Part shown: positions 17,258 through 24,726 of the stretch, one piece after another
How positions within the stretch are numbered: position 1 is the stretch's first letter
Layout of the letters: each line of letters opens with the position of its first letter
Assembly: GCA_963542545.1 (NCBI GenBank)
Contig: CAUTWO010000001.1
Span: 111,430-175,429, forward strand
Source: CALISC01 sp963542545
GTDB lineage: Bacteria > Bacillota_I > Bacilli_A > Acholeplasmatales > Acholeplasmataceae
DNA: 64,000 nt
Direction: 5' to 3'
Program-made: the position numbers and the translations under genes
Notes under the pieces: model-generated
The model's input: the letters and a program-made list of their open reading frames with translations, nothing else
Told to the model about the DNA's origin: nothing
The model's database searches: none

Positions 17258-17758
17258 TTATCTAAACATTTCTTTTAATTTAGTCAAAAGTGACAAGTCT
17301 AGACTAAGGCCTGCGTAGTCAATTTTAAGGCCATTTATTAGTTTAGGATTAATTTCTTGTCTTAAAATTAAGTCTTTGTCTTGAATGATTTTTTTAAGTT
17401 CTAGAGTTAGAGTTTTAAGTTGTTTATCTGTTAGTTTTTTAGGCGAAGAAATTGTGACATACGCTTGGTTTCTTTCAATGTTTTGAAGACGCATAAACTC
17501 CGCATAAATTTTGTCAATCGCCAAAATTGCTTTATCTTTAATTAAAATCCTTAAAAACTTTTGAGTTTCTGCGCTAAACTGAGTAAGCACTCTGGCAGTA
17601 TCTATGCGGCCATAGGCAAGTGCAGAAATTAACTCAGGGCTTTTGGCATAAATATTTTTAAAAGTGTGGAGTTCTTCAATTAAAACTTTTTGTGAAGCTT
17701 TGTCTTTAACAAAATTAAAATAGGCGTGTGCGTATTTGACGAAATTATTTTTTTGCAT
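17258..17758 (-). CDS. atpH: ATP synthase delta subunit
   Basis: Peripheral stalk connector (OSCP homologue), 166 residues, slightly short. It begins KYAHAYFNFVKDKASQK, resembling the family's Y.A.AL......G opening, and ends with the conserved LRQEINPKLINGLKIDYAG region. Its start lies inside the last codons of atpF, which suggests translational coupling. The call rests on position and the C-terminal motif. Confidence 0.92.
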   Translation of the reverse strand: MQKNNFVKYAHAYFNFVKDKASQKVLIEELHTFKNIYAKSPELISALAYGRIDTARVLTQFSAETQKFLRILIKDKAILAIDKIYAEFMRLQNIERNQAYVTISSPKKLTDKQLKTLTLELKKIIQDKDLILRQEINPKLINGLKIDYAGLSLDLSLLTKLKEMFR

Positions 17759-18299
17759 TTTTCAGTTCAGTTTCAATTAAAAGATCAAGTTCATTTTCGT
17801 ATAAGTTTTTATCAATTTCTTTTTTGACAATTAACTTAGTAGCCTTATAAGAAATTGCTTTAATTGCTTGTTTGATTTCCGCTTCTTTTTCTTTAATTTC
17901 AGCCTCAATTTCACTGTCTAGTTTAGCAAGTCGACGCTCTGCGGTTTTTTTAGCCTTCGCTAAAATTTCGTCTCGCTCAAGTTGAGCGTCTTTTATTAAA
18001 GTGTCTCTCATTTGTTCAATGTCGTCGCGAACCGATAAGTATTTTTGCGTAATTTCTGCTTTTAATACTTTAATTTCTTCTTGTGCTTTATTCGCTTCTT
18101 GCTTTTCTTTAATTTCCTGCATTCTGTGTTCATCTAAAAACTTAGTGATTTTTTTCCAAAAGAAAAAGCGCACTATTAAGTAAAGAATAAACAGCGCAGT
18201 TAATTGATAGACAATAATAGACCAATCTGAAAACATTGAATAAAGACCTTTTTCAACAGTCTTTACGATGTTTTTAGAAATATCTGTATAGATAGTCAT
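17745..18299 (-). CDS. atpF: ATP synthase b subunit
   Basis: Peripheral stalk. 184 residues: one N-terminal membrane helix (SIIVYQLTALFILYLIVRFFFWKKI) and then a long, highly charged coiled coil rich in Lys and Glu. The layout and its position between atpE and atpH identify it. It has about 15 extra N-terminal residues before the helix. Confidence 0.94.
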   Translation of the reverse strand: MTIYTDISKNIVKTVEKGLYSMFSDWSIIVYQLTALFILYLIVRFFFWKKITKFLDEHRMQEIKEKQEANKAQEEIKVLKAEITQKYLSVRDDIEQMRDTLIKDAQLERDEILAKAKKTAERRLAKLDSEIEAEIKEKEAEIKQAIKAISYKATKLIVKKEIDKNLYENELDLLIETELKNAKK

Positions 18300-18326
18300 T
18301 TTTAAAAAAGCGAACTAAATGGGTGC

Positions 18327-18593
18327 TTATTTACTTGCTAAAGTAAAAGCAACAACCATACCGTAGATAGCCGAAGTTTCAACGACAGTTTGGGCAATGA
18401 TCATTAAGATCATAATTTTGTTTGAAGCCTCTGGTTGACGGGCAACACCTTCAACGGCTTTCATGCCAATTAAACCTTGTCCAATTGAAGTTGCGAAACC
18501 AGTAAATACAGCAATACCGGCACCAATGTAGGCAAGTGAACCTACAACTTGCATTAAGTTTAAGTTAGCAATTAAGTTTAAAATTGTGTCCAT
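18327..18593 (-). CDS. atpE: ATP synthase c subunit with Na+-binding signature
   Basis: 88-residue hairpin of two membrane helices forming the rotor ring. The conserved loop is GVARQPEAS (about 49-57). The ion site has Q39 (SIGQGL), V70, E72, T73, S74 and Y77 (VVETSAIY). These match in identity and spacing the Na+ site of Ilyobacter tartaricus (Q32, V63, E65, S66, T67, Y70; Glu-Gln distance 33, Glu-Tyr distance 5), with Thr for Ser at one ligand. This suggests a sodium-driven enzyme. The subunit identity is certain; the ion is inferred. Confidence 0.97.
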   Translation of the reverse strand: MDTILNLIANLNLMQVVGSLAYIGAGIAVFTGFATSIGQGLIGMKAVEGVARQPEASNKIMILMIIAQTVVETSAIYGMVVAFTLASK

Positions 18594-18611
18594 AAATATA
18601 TCCTCCTAATT

Positions 18612-19346
18612 TTAATTTTTTGCGTTTTTGTATACTAAATTATACTCTAGTAAAAAGTTTTCATCAGTGTTTTCATATTTATCCGTTTCCTCTGTTTTTT
18701 GAGAAATTGCAATAACTGTAAGCAAAACAAACACCAAGGTTTGAATACAGCCAAACAGAATATCAAAGATAAAATGCATGATTGGTGTGACAAACGGAGA
18801 AAGACCACCGAGTAGCGAGTAGACTAATGAAAGTAGAATTCCCCCGCTTACGATATTTCCAAATAAACGAAAACTCATTGAAAGTATAGGCGTAAACTCA
18901 GAAAGCAGGTTAATGGGAAACATAATAGAAACTGGCTCAAATAATCCTTTAAAGTGTTTGGCTTTTCTTGACTTTAGCCCGATTTGGTGTTTGCAGTATA
19001 GTGAAAACAAAGTTAGTGGAACTGTAATTGCAGTAAAAGCAGTTGGTGTAATTAGTCCAAAAATACCTGAGATATTGGCAAACAAAATAAAGAAAATCAA
19101 TGTGAAAATATAAGGTGCAGCGGTTCGCCAGTGAATGCCAATGTTTTGCTTTAAGAAAGTGTTGACGCTGCCGACTACTTTTATGTGCCAATAGAGAAAT
19201 TTATTTGGTTCTTTTCCGTTAAGTCTTTCAACCGCAGCACCTATTGCAGAAACATATACAGCGATTATAGTCATTATGAAAAGAGATGCAAAAAAATACG
19301 GGGTAATTGCTTGTGGGAATTTATTGATTTCTAGATTTTCTAACAT
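18612..19346 (-). CDS. atpB: ATP synthase a subunit
   Basis: 244-residue integral membrane stator carrying the ion half-channels. Conserved regions: LLSEFTPILSMSFRLFGNIVSG, which holds the essential Arg of the penultimate helix, and a C-terminal helix ILFGCIQTLVFVLLTVIAIS. AAAGGAGA lies just before the ATG, inside the end of the upstream gene. A partial C-terminal extension (EETDKYENTDENFLLEYN) is not part of the core. Confidence 0.96.
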   Translation of the reverse strand: MLENLEINKFPQAITPYFFASLFIMTIIAVYVSAIGAAVERLNGKEPNKFLYWHIKVVGSVNTFLKQNIGIHWRTAAPYIFTLIFFILFANISGIFGLITPTAFTAITVPLTLFSLYCKHQIGLKSRKAKHFKGLFEPVSIMFPINLLSEFTPILSMSFRLFGNIVSGGILLSLVYSLLGGLSPFVTPIMHFIFDILFGCIQTLVFVLLTVIAISQKTEETDKYENTDENFLLEYNLVYKNAKN

Positions 19347-19717
19347 ATTTCTCCTTTCGTAATTTTAACTTCAACTAAAATCGCAATACACGCAAGCACT
19401 ATACTTGCGGCCAAAGTAGTACCGAAACTTAAATAATTTAAGCCGGGTGTTTTTAACTTTAAAATGCTGTTTAACGTAAAAATTAGTAAAAACAACATAA
19501 AAATCACAAAGTTTTGCAAAATAGTAAATCCAAAAATTTGTGATTTTTTAAAAGTTTTTAACTCTACTTTTAATATTAAAGTAAATAAAAAGCAATAAAC
19601 TAAAGCAAAGTTTGCAAATAAATAAGCGGTTTTATCGATGTACAGCCAAACCAAGGTCAAAATAAAACTAAATAAGTAAAGAAAATATACAAAGTGGTTA
19701 ATCGTTTTGATTTTCAT
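19340..19717 (-). CDS. atpI: AtpI-like membrane protein of the ATP synthase operon
   Basis: About 125 residues with four predicted membrane helices, between a small two-helix protein and atpB: the position and topology of AtpI, which in Na+-type and alkaliphile ATP synthases assists c-ring assembly. Sequence similarity by eye is weak, so the call relies on context. I use ATG 19717 (MKIKTINHF); a TTG two codons upstream (19723) is the alternative. The start lies inside the end of the preceding gene. Confidence 0.7.
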   Translation of the reverse strand: MKIKTINHFVYFLYLFSFILTLVWLYIDKTAYLFANFALVYCFLFTLILKVELKTFKKSQIFGFTILQNFVIFMLFLLIFTLNSILKLKTPGLNYLSFGTTLAASIVLACIAILVEVKITKGEIC

Positions 19718-19964
19718 CGCCAATTTTAGGGGTGTCTTGTGATTTTGGTTCTTTTTTTTCTGTTTTAATTAGTTTGCGATAAATATTTAAAGCAAAAGAA
19801 ATAGAAGAAACAAATCCAATTCCAAAACCAATTAAAGCAGCAATGCCGATGCCAACTGGACTATAGCCAGACTTTTTGGCAATCAAAGCACCGACTGCCG
19901 TTGGAATTAACAGCGAAAAAATAATTTGACTGACAAGTAAATACCAGGCTCCGAATTTTTTCAT
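19698..19964 (-). CDS. atpZ: AtpZ/AtpQ-like small membrane protein
   Basis: 88 residues, two membrane helices (YLLVSQIIFSLLIPTAVGALI and PVGIGIAALIGFGIGFVSSI) joined by a glycine-rich turn, with a charged C-terminal tail. This matches the small AtpZ-type proteins at the head of many F-ATPase operons, proposed to act with AtpI in Mg2+ supply or ring assembly. Three bases separate it from upp. Confidence 0.7.
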   Translation of the reverse strand: MKKFGAWYLLVSQIIFSLLIPTAVGALIAKKSGYSPVGIGIAALIGFGIGFVSSISFALNIYRKLIKTEKKEPKSQDTPKIGDENQND

Positions 19965-19967
19965 AAA

Positions 19968-20588
19968 TTATTTAGTGCCAAATAAGCGGTCACCACAATC
20001 CCCAAGTCCAGGAACAATATAGCCGTTTTCATTCAAGTGTTCATCTTCTTGTGCTAAATAAATATCAACATCTGGATGCTTTTCTTGTAGCAACTTAATT
20101 CCTTCTGGGCAACCAACAATACCAGCGTATCTAATGTTTTTAACGCCAATTTCTTTCAATGCCTGAATTGCATAGGCTGCAGAGTGGCCAGTTGCTAACA
20201 TCGGATCTAACACAATAACAAGTGAGTTTTTAGTGTTTTCAGGAACTTTAAAGAAGTATTTTTTTGGCTCCAGGGTTTCTTCGTCGCGATACAGTCCAAT
20301 GTGACCAATTTTAGCAGTCGGAATTAAACTACAAACCCCTTCAACCATGCCAAGTCCTGCTCTTAAAACCGGAATTAAAACAACTTCTTCTTTGAGTTCT
20401 TGGCATTTTGTTTTGACAATAGGAGTTGTGACTTCCACGGTTTTAGTTTGAAAATCGCGAGAAAGTTCGTAGGTTACCAAAGTTGCGATTTCAGAAACCA
20501 ATTCTCTAAATTCCTTGGTTTTGGTGTGAACTGAACGCAGTTGACTCATTTTGTGTTCAATTAGTGGGTGATTTAAAATTTTAACCAT
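19968..20588 (-). CDS. upp: uracil phosphoribosyltransferase
   Basis: Salvages uracil with PRPP to give UMP. 206 residues, standard length. The PRPP-binding motif is VIVLDPMLATGHSA; PVLRAGLGMVEG and the C-terminal PGLGDCGDRLFGTK are family hallmarks. rpiB-upp-atp is a common Bacillota order, and upp here appears to be in the ATP synthase transcription unit. Confidence 0.97.
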   Translation of the reverse strand: MVKILNHPLIEHKMSQLRSVHTKTKEFRELVSEIATLVTYELSRDFQTKTVEVTTPIVKTKCQELKEEVVLIPVLRAGLGMVEGVCSLIPTAKIGHIGLYRDEETLEPKKYFFKVPENTKNSLVIVLDPMLATGHSAAYAIQALKEIGVKNIRYAGIVGCPEGIKLLQEKHPDVDIYLAQEDEHLNENGYIVPGLGDCGDRLFGTK

Positions 20589-20604
20589 TGTCTACTCCTT
20601 TTGA

Positions 20605-21039
20605 CTAAAGTGAGTTTAGCATATCAACTCTGCGTTGATGCCTGCCTGCTTCAAATTCAGTTTGCAAAAACTCTTCAACAAACTCAATCAGCGTGCTTAA
20701 CTCAAACCCGCGACCACTTAACGCAATTATGTTTGCGTTGTTGTGAAGTTTAGCCAAATGTGCAGCCTCTTTGGTGTAAACCAAGGCGCATCTGGCTCCT
20801 TTGACTTTATTGGCAGCGATAGAAATTCCAATTCCGGAACCACAGACAACAATACCGAGTGAGTCGTTAGTTTCAACTACTTTTCTGGCAACTTTTTCAC
20901 CAAAAATAGGATAGTCAACCGAATCTGTTGAGTTAGTTCCAAGGTCTGTAATTACGTACTTAGTGGTATTTTTTAAATGTGCTTTGATTTTTTCTTTTGC
21001 TTCAAAACCAGCGTGGTCAGATCCTATAAATATTTCCAT
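20605..21039 (-). CDS. rpiB: ribose-5-phosphate isomerase B
   Basis: Interconverts ribose-5-phosphate and ribulose-5-phosphate. 144 residues. IGSDHAGFEAKE opens the protein, VVCGSGIGISIAANKVKGARCAL holds the catalytic Cys and anion hole, and the C-terminal RHQRRVDML is conserved. First gene of the rpiB-upp-atp run, 16 bases before upp, with a near-consensus promoter at 21084-21112. A related LacAB galactose-6-phosphate isomerase is unlikely given the context. Confidence 0.93.
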   Translation of the reverse strand: MEIFIGSDHAGFEAKEKIKAHLKNTTKYVITDLGTNSTDSVDYPIFGEKVARKVVETNDSLGIVVCGSGIGISIAANKVKGARCALVYTKEAAHLAKLHNNANIIALSGRGFELSTLIEFVEEFLQTEFEAGRHQRRVDMLNSL

Positions 21040-21083
21040 TATTACCTGCCTTTTAAGAACTTATTTGCTCGTCCTTATATAAT

Positions 21084-21112
21084 ATTATATTACAATTTAA
21101 AAGGTTTGTAAA
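21084..21112 (-). promoter_or_regulatory. sigma-A-type promoter for rpiB-upp-atp
   Basis: On the minus strand TTTACA, 17-base spacer, TATAAT, about 45 bases before rpiB. It is the only good promoter I see for the whole ATP synthase operon. Confidence 0.75.
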
Positions 21113-21133
21113 TATTTCAAATGAGTGTTTTGA

Positions 21134-21162
21134 TTGCATGTTTTTTTAAAATGTGCTAATAT
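21134..21162 (+). promoter_or_regulatory. sigma-A-type promoter for the 36-residue peptide gene
   Basis: TTGCAT, 17-base spacer, TAATAT, divergent from the rpiB promoter and about 25 bases before the peptide start. Confidence 0.6.
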
Positions 21163-21187
21163 GTTTAAATACGAAAGGAGGAAAAAT

Positions 21188-21298
21188 ATGAAAAAAAGTA
21201 GAAAAAACATTCTTAGTGTTCTAAAAAACGTAGTTGCGAAAAGCGTTAGAAATGCTACAATCGGCATCTTAAGTTCAATTAACGACTGCGACCACTAG
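21188..21298 (+). CDS. 36-residue peptide of unknown function
   Basis: ATG 21188 to TAG 21298, preceded by AAAGGAGG at optimal distance and by a promoter at 21134-21162. The peptide is MKKSRKNILSVLKNVVAKSV followed by RNATIGILSSINDCDH. The N-terminal two thirds is basic and could form an amphipathic helix; the end is polar with one Cys three residues from the C-terminus. There is no classical signal peptide. It is the only plus-strand gene between 13 and 30 kb and is closed by a terminator at 21421-21474. The basic helix plus late Cys recalls AgrD-type autoinducer or other RiPP precursors, but I see no processing enzymes nearby and no conserved C-terminal AgrD motif. Function unknown. Confidence 0.6.
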   Translation: MKKSRKNILSVLKNVVAKSVRNATIGILSSINDCDH

Positions 21299-21420
21299 AC
21301 AGAACTTGATGTGTATCATAATTGTTTATCTTTTTTAAGATAAATAATTATTCTTACCACCGAGTTAAATTCTTTTTAATAAATTATTTTACTAAGCAAA
21401 TACTTTATTAAAGTGAATTT

Positions 21421-21474
21421 AAATCAAAAAATACCCTATTCCTAGAACAGCAGAAATGGGGTATTTTTTGATTT
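21421..21474. terminator. strong bidirectional terminator
   Basis: AAATCAAAAAATACCC and GGGTATTTTTTGATTT form a 16-bp perfect stem around a 22-base loop. It serves both the peptide gene and the dnaD-like gene on the other strand. Between 21300 and 21420 there is only a small AT hairpin (TTTATCTT/AAGATAAA, about 21325-21345) and no gene. Confidence 0.85.
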
Positions 21475-21501
21475 GTTTCGTTTGTTTATTTAAAAATTAA
21501 A

Positions 21502-22095
21502 CTATTGTTTAAAAATTTGTGAAAGGATTTTTTTATCTTTTTGATCAAGCGGTTTGCCTTCAATCGAATAGTTTTGAACAACCGCCTCTAACTTACTAAA
21601 GGTAAAAAAACCTTCTTTAATAATATTTTCAATAATTTCTTTCAAAGCACTAGGTGTAATTTTTTTACTCTCAAGCCAGTTTTTAATCAAAATATACTGA
21701 TTGGCAGACAGCGGTTTGGCATTTTTTTCAATCAGTTCGCCAACCTCTTTAAGCAAACATTCTTGCGGGTCTAACTCTGGATTTTGAATAAAGTCTAAAA
21801 TTTGTGCGTAGAGTGGTTTTAAAGAAATTAGCTCTCTAACTTTGCCACTTTCGTTTTCTTCGTAGACAAAAGTAATGATTTTTTTAGAATGTAGTGAATT
21901 TAAAGTGTTTTCAGCAACACTTTTTTCAAGTCCGGTTTTTTTAACAAAAGAAAGTACTGTGTGTTTTTTCTTTTTTTCTGAAAGTAAAAGTACCACAAAA
22001 GAATACTCGTTTGCCGATAAGTTTAACTTCTTTTGGTGTTCAGAAACCAGTTTTAAAAAATCAAGTGAGTAGTCTAAAAATAATTTTTCAAGCAT
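21502..22095 (-). CDS. DnaD-like replication initiation protein
   Basis: 197 residues. The N-terminal part (LNLSANEYSFVVLLLSEKKKKH through NTLNSLHSKKIITFVYEE) reads as a winged helix like DnaD. The C-terminal part has the DnaD/DnaB2 pattern (LSANQYILIKNWLESKKITPSALKEIIENII). In Bacillota DnaD proteins load the replicative helicase with DnaB and DnaI. The start overlaps the end of rnc by 8 bases, so the two are coupled. I am fairly sure of the fold, less of the exact role. Confidence 0.7.
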   Translation of the reverse strand: MLEKLFLDYSLDFLKLVSEHQKKLNLSANEYSFVVLLLSEKKKKHTVLSFVKKTGLEKSVAENTLNSLHSKKIITFVYEENESGKVRELISLKPLYAQILDFIQNPELDPQECLLKEVGELIEKNAKPLSANQYILIKNWLESKKITPSALKEIIENIIKEGFFTFSKLEAVVQNYSIEGKPLDQKDKKILSQIFKQ

Positions 22096-22768
22096 TTATG
22101 TTCTCCTTGGTCTGCAATTTTTCAAGGGCTTTTTTAGCAGCTTCTTTTTCAGACAAAGCCTTAGAACGGCCAGTTCCAGTAGCTAGAAGTACATCTTTTT
22201 CATAATAAACCCCAGAGACAAAAACTTTGTTGTTGCTAGGCCCAGTTTCAGATATTAGTTTGTATGAAATTAACTTATTTGAAAATCCTTGATAATACTC
22301 TTGTAAAACGGTTTTGTAGTCAATAATATCAATCTCTTTCAAAAATACAGACCATATATATTTTTCAAAAAAATGTCTACAGTTTTCAATTCCACTGTCT
22401 AGATAAATTGAGCCAATTAAGGCTTCCATACAGTCGGCAATTATGGATTTTGGAATTGGTGAAACTCGAGTTTTAATGTAGTTGTCTAGGTTGATTTTTT
22501 TAGCATAGACCAAAAGTGCATCTTCTGAAATCATCGCTGCTCTTTGTTTAGAAAGAAAGCCTTCGTTTTCATCTGGATACTTATTTAACAACGCTTCGGC
22601 AGCCAAGAAATCCAAAATACTGTCTCCTAAAAACTCGCGGCGTTCGTAGTTTGGCAGTTTGTTTAAGTTACCGTATGAAGAGTGAATAAAAGCAGGTATA
22701 AAGTTTTTTAAGTTTTTGACCTTAACTCCGATTGACTTTAAATAAGCTTTCTCATTTGTCATTTTCAA
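22088..22768 (-). CDS. rnc: ribonuclease III
   Basis: Double-strand-specific endoribonuclease for rRNA and mRNA processing. 226 residues: the catalytic signature ERREFLGDSILDFLAAEALL at about 42-61, the second acidic cluster at DCMEALIGSIYLDSG (about 109-123), and a C-terminal dsRNA-binding domain ending in ATGTGRSKALSEKEAAKKALEKL. It overlaps plsX by 17 bases; plsX-rnc adjacency is common in low-GC Gram-positives. Confidence 0.96.
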   Translation of the reverse strand: MKMTNEKAYLKSIGVKVKNLKNFIPAFIHSSYGNLNKLPNYERREFLGDSILDFLAAEALLNKYPDENEGFLSKQRAAMISEDALLVYAKKINLDNYIKTRVSPIPKSIIADCMEALIGSIYLDSGIENCRHFFEKYIWSVFLKEIDIIDYKTVLQEYYQGFSNKLISYKLISETGPSNNKVFVSGVYYEKDVLLATGTGRSKALSEKEAAKKALEKLQTKENINA

Positions 22769-23750
22769 GTCCTTTCAAGAATTTTTCAATAATGTTATTT
22801 TCGACAAAAACTTTAGCCTGTTTAATAGCTTGTTTTAAATCTTGGTGTTTAGCAGCGCCGTGCGCCTTAACTACTACGCCTTTAGTTCCAAGAATCAAGG
22901 CACCACCTGTATCGTTTGCAGTAAGTTTTTTAACTGCCCTCTTGATTGATTTTCTTAAAATTAAGAAGGCTAGTTTTTTAAGTAAACAATTTTTTAATTC
23001 TTTTTTAAAGTTCTCTTTAAAGCCTAACAAGGCGCCTTCCATGGATTTTAAAATTAAGTTGCCACTAAATCCGTCTGTTACCAAAACATCTGCGTTTTTA
23101 AAAAATAGTTCCTTTGGTTCAACGTTTCCGTAAAAATTAAACTCATGTGTTTCTTTAAGCAAATCGTAAGCAGAACGTTCAAAATCACGACCTTTGCCTT
23201 TTTCAGAACCTATAGAAACTAGCCCGACTTGTGGCACAAAATAGTTGTTTCCAATAAGTTGTTTTAAATAAGTAACACCGATTTGCGAAAAATCAACTAA
23301 ATCTTTTGGCGAAATTTCAGCAGTAGCACCACAATCTAGCAGAATTTTTTTAGTTCCATCAACAGTATTAAAAGGAATGGCTAATGCTAATCTACGAACT
23401 TTTGGTAGCCTACCTACAATTAAGTGAGACCCAAAAACTACCGCTTGAGTTGGACCTGCTGAAACCACGGCGTCAACTTGGTTGTTTTTAAGTAATGCGA
23501 GTGCTTTAAAAAGAGAATGCTCAGGAGTTTTTCTAAACTCAGCAAATGGGTCTTCAACACCCATATCTAGGTATTTATCTGTGTGAATAATTTTGCATTG
23601 GGGGTGAGATGCAAACTCATTTAATCTACTTTCATCTCCAACTAGATAAAACTCTATTTCTGTATTTTCGCCCAACAAGGCTCTTATTGCTTTTTTATTT
23701 TCAAAAATGCCAAGGTCCCCACCCATCATATCAACGGCTATTTTAATCAT
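22752..23750 (-). CDS. plsX: phosphate acyltransferase PlsX
   Basis: Makes acyl-phosphate from acyl-ACP for phospholipid synthesis. About 332 residues beginning MIKIAVDMMGGDLG. Conserved GCATAEISPKDLVDFSQIG and NVEPKELFFKNADVLVTDGFSGN segments are present. I chose ATG 23750 because GAAGGAGAT precedes it; an upstream TTG (23774) would extend the protein into aroC. The start overlaps the end of aroC by 8 bases. Acyl carrier protein itself is not in the window, although a phosphopantetheinyl transferase is (42624-43253). Confidence 0.95.
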   Translation of the reverse strand: MIKIAVDMMGGDLGIFENKKAIRALLGENTEIEFYLVGDESRLNEFASHPQCKIIHTDKYLDMGVEDPFAEFRKTPEHSLFKALALLKNNQVDAVVSAGPTQAVVFGSHLIVGRLPKVRRLALAIPFNTVDGTKKILLDCGATAEISPKDLVDFSQIGVTYLKQLIGNNYFVPQVGLVSIGSEKGKGRDFERSAYDLLKETHEFNFYGNVEPKELFFKNADVLVTDGFSGNLILKSMEGALLGFKENFKKELKNCLLKKLAFLILRKSIKRAVKKLTANDTGGALILGTKGVVVKAHGAAKHQDLKQAIKQAKVFVENNIIEKFLKGLENDK

Positions 23751-24726
23751 TTTTATCTCCTTCAATTGTAGCAAACACAGCCAATGCTGTCATTGCTTCT
23801 ACAATAACTGGTGCCCTTAATCCAAAGCAAATGTCGTGTCTACCTTGAATTTCTATCAACTCTATTTTACCAGTTTTTAAGTTAATAGTTTCTTGTGGCT
23901 TGGAAATTGAACCAGTTGGTCTAAAAGTAGTTTCAATTAAAATAGGATTACCATTTGAAATCCCGCCAACTATTCCGCCTGCATTGTTAGTCTGAGTTCT
24001 GCCAGACAAATCAGCTAAAACGTCATTATACTCAGAGCCTTTTTTGCAAACTGTATCCGAACCAAGGCCAAAACCAAGCGCTTTCACGCCAGGTATTAAA
24101 TACACAAATCTAGCAATATTGGAGTTTAGTTTATTAAAAAAAACCGAGCCAACACCGGGTTTTAATCCAGTTAAAGTAGTGGTTATTTTAACGCCAACAC
24201 TGTCTTGTTCTGCTTTGATTTGTTTTAAATAATCAACAAACTTCAAAGGGTTTTTTTCAGTGCCAATTTGTTTAATTTGACTGCTGAACTCAATGCCGAA
24301 ATATTGGCGAATTATTTCGCCAATAAAGACAAACAAAATAGTGGTTCTGCCGGAAAAAAGTCCACCACCTGGAAAAGTTTTTCCATACTTTTGAATTGAA
24401 ACAAAATCAGCCTGACCTGGTCTTGGAGTTAAACTAAACTGCATGTAGTCTTTAGATATAGTGTTTGTGTTTTCAAAATAAACATCAATAACATCACCAT
24501 TAGTTTTATTTTCCTTAAAACCGGAGACGATAATGTACTTATCTGGCTCTTTTCTAGGAGTTGTAAAAATAGAAGTAGACTTGCGTCTTTCTAAGGCTTT
24601 CTCTACTTGTTTAAAATCAACATGAAAATCTTTTGGAAACCCAAATAGCCGAATTCCGATTTTTTTACTATGAGTGTCTCCGTAGATTTCTATTTTGACT
24701 TTTTTAGATATCTCCAGACTCTGCAT
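23743..24726 (-). CDS. aroC: chorismate synthase
   Basis: Converts EPSP to chorismate using reduced FMN. About 327 residues, a little shorter than usual (350-390). Recognisable motifs: RPGQADFVSIQKYG, GGGLFSGRTT (FMN site), GLGSDTVCKKGSEYND and NAGGIVGGISNGNPI; the His and Arg of the C-terminal GRHDICFGLRAPVIVEAM are also conserved. I use ATG 24726; a TTG two codons upstream is possible. It overlaps the end of the AroA-CM-AroE fusion gene and the start of plsX, so the cluster is tightly coupled. Confidence 0.94.
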   Translation of the reverse strand: MQSLEISKKVKIEIYGDTHSKKIGIRLFGFPKDFHVDFKQVEKALERRKSTSIFTTPRKEPDKYIIVSGFKENKTNGDVIDVYFENTNTISKDYMQFSLTPRPGQADFVSIQKYGKTFPGGGLFSGRTTILFVFIGEIIRQYFGIEFSSQIKQIGTEKNPLKFVDYLKQIKAEQDSVGVKITTTLTGLKPGVGSVFFNKLNSNIARFVYLIPGVKALGFGLGSDTVCKKGSEYNDVLADLSGRTQTNNAGGIVGGISNGNPILIETTFRPTGSISKPQETINLKTGKIELIEIQGRHDICFGLRAPVIVEAMTALAVFATIEGDKND

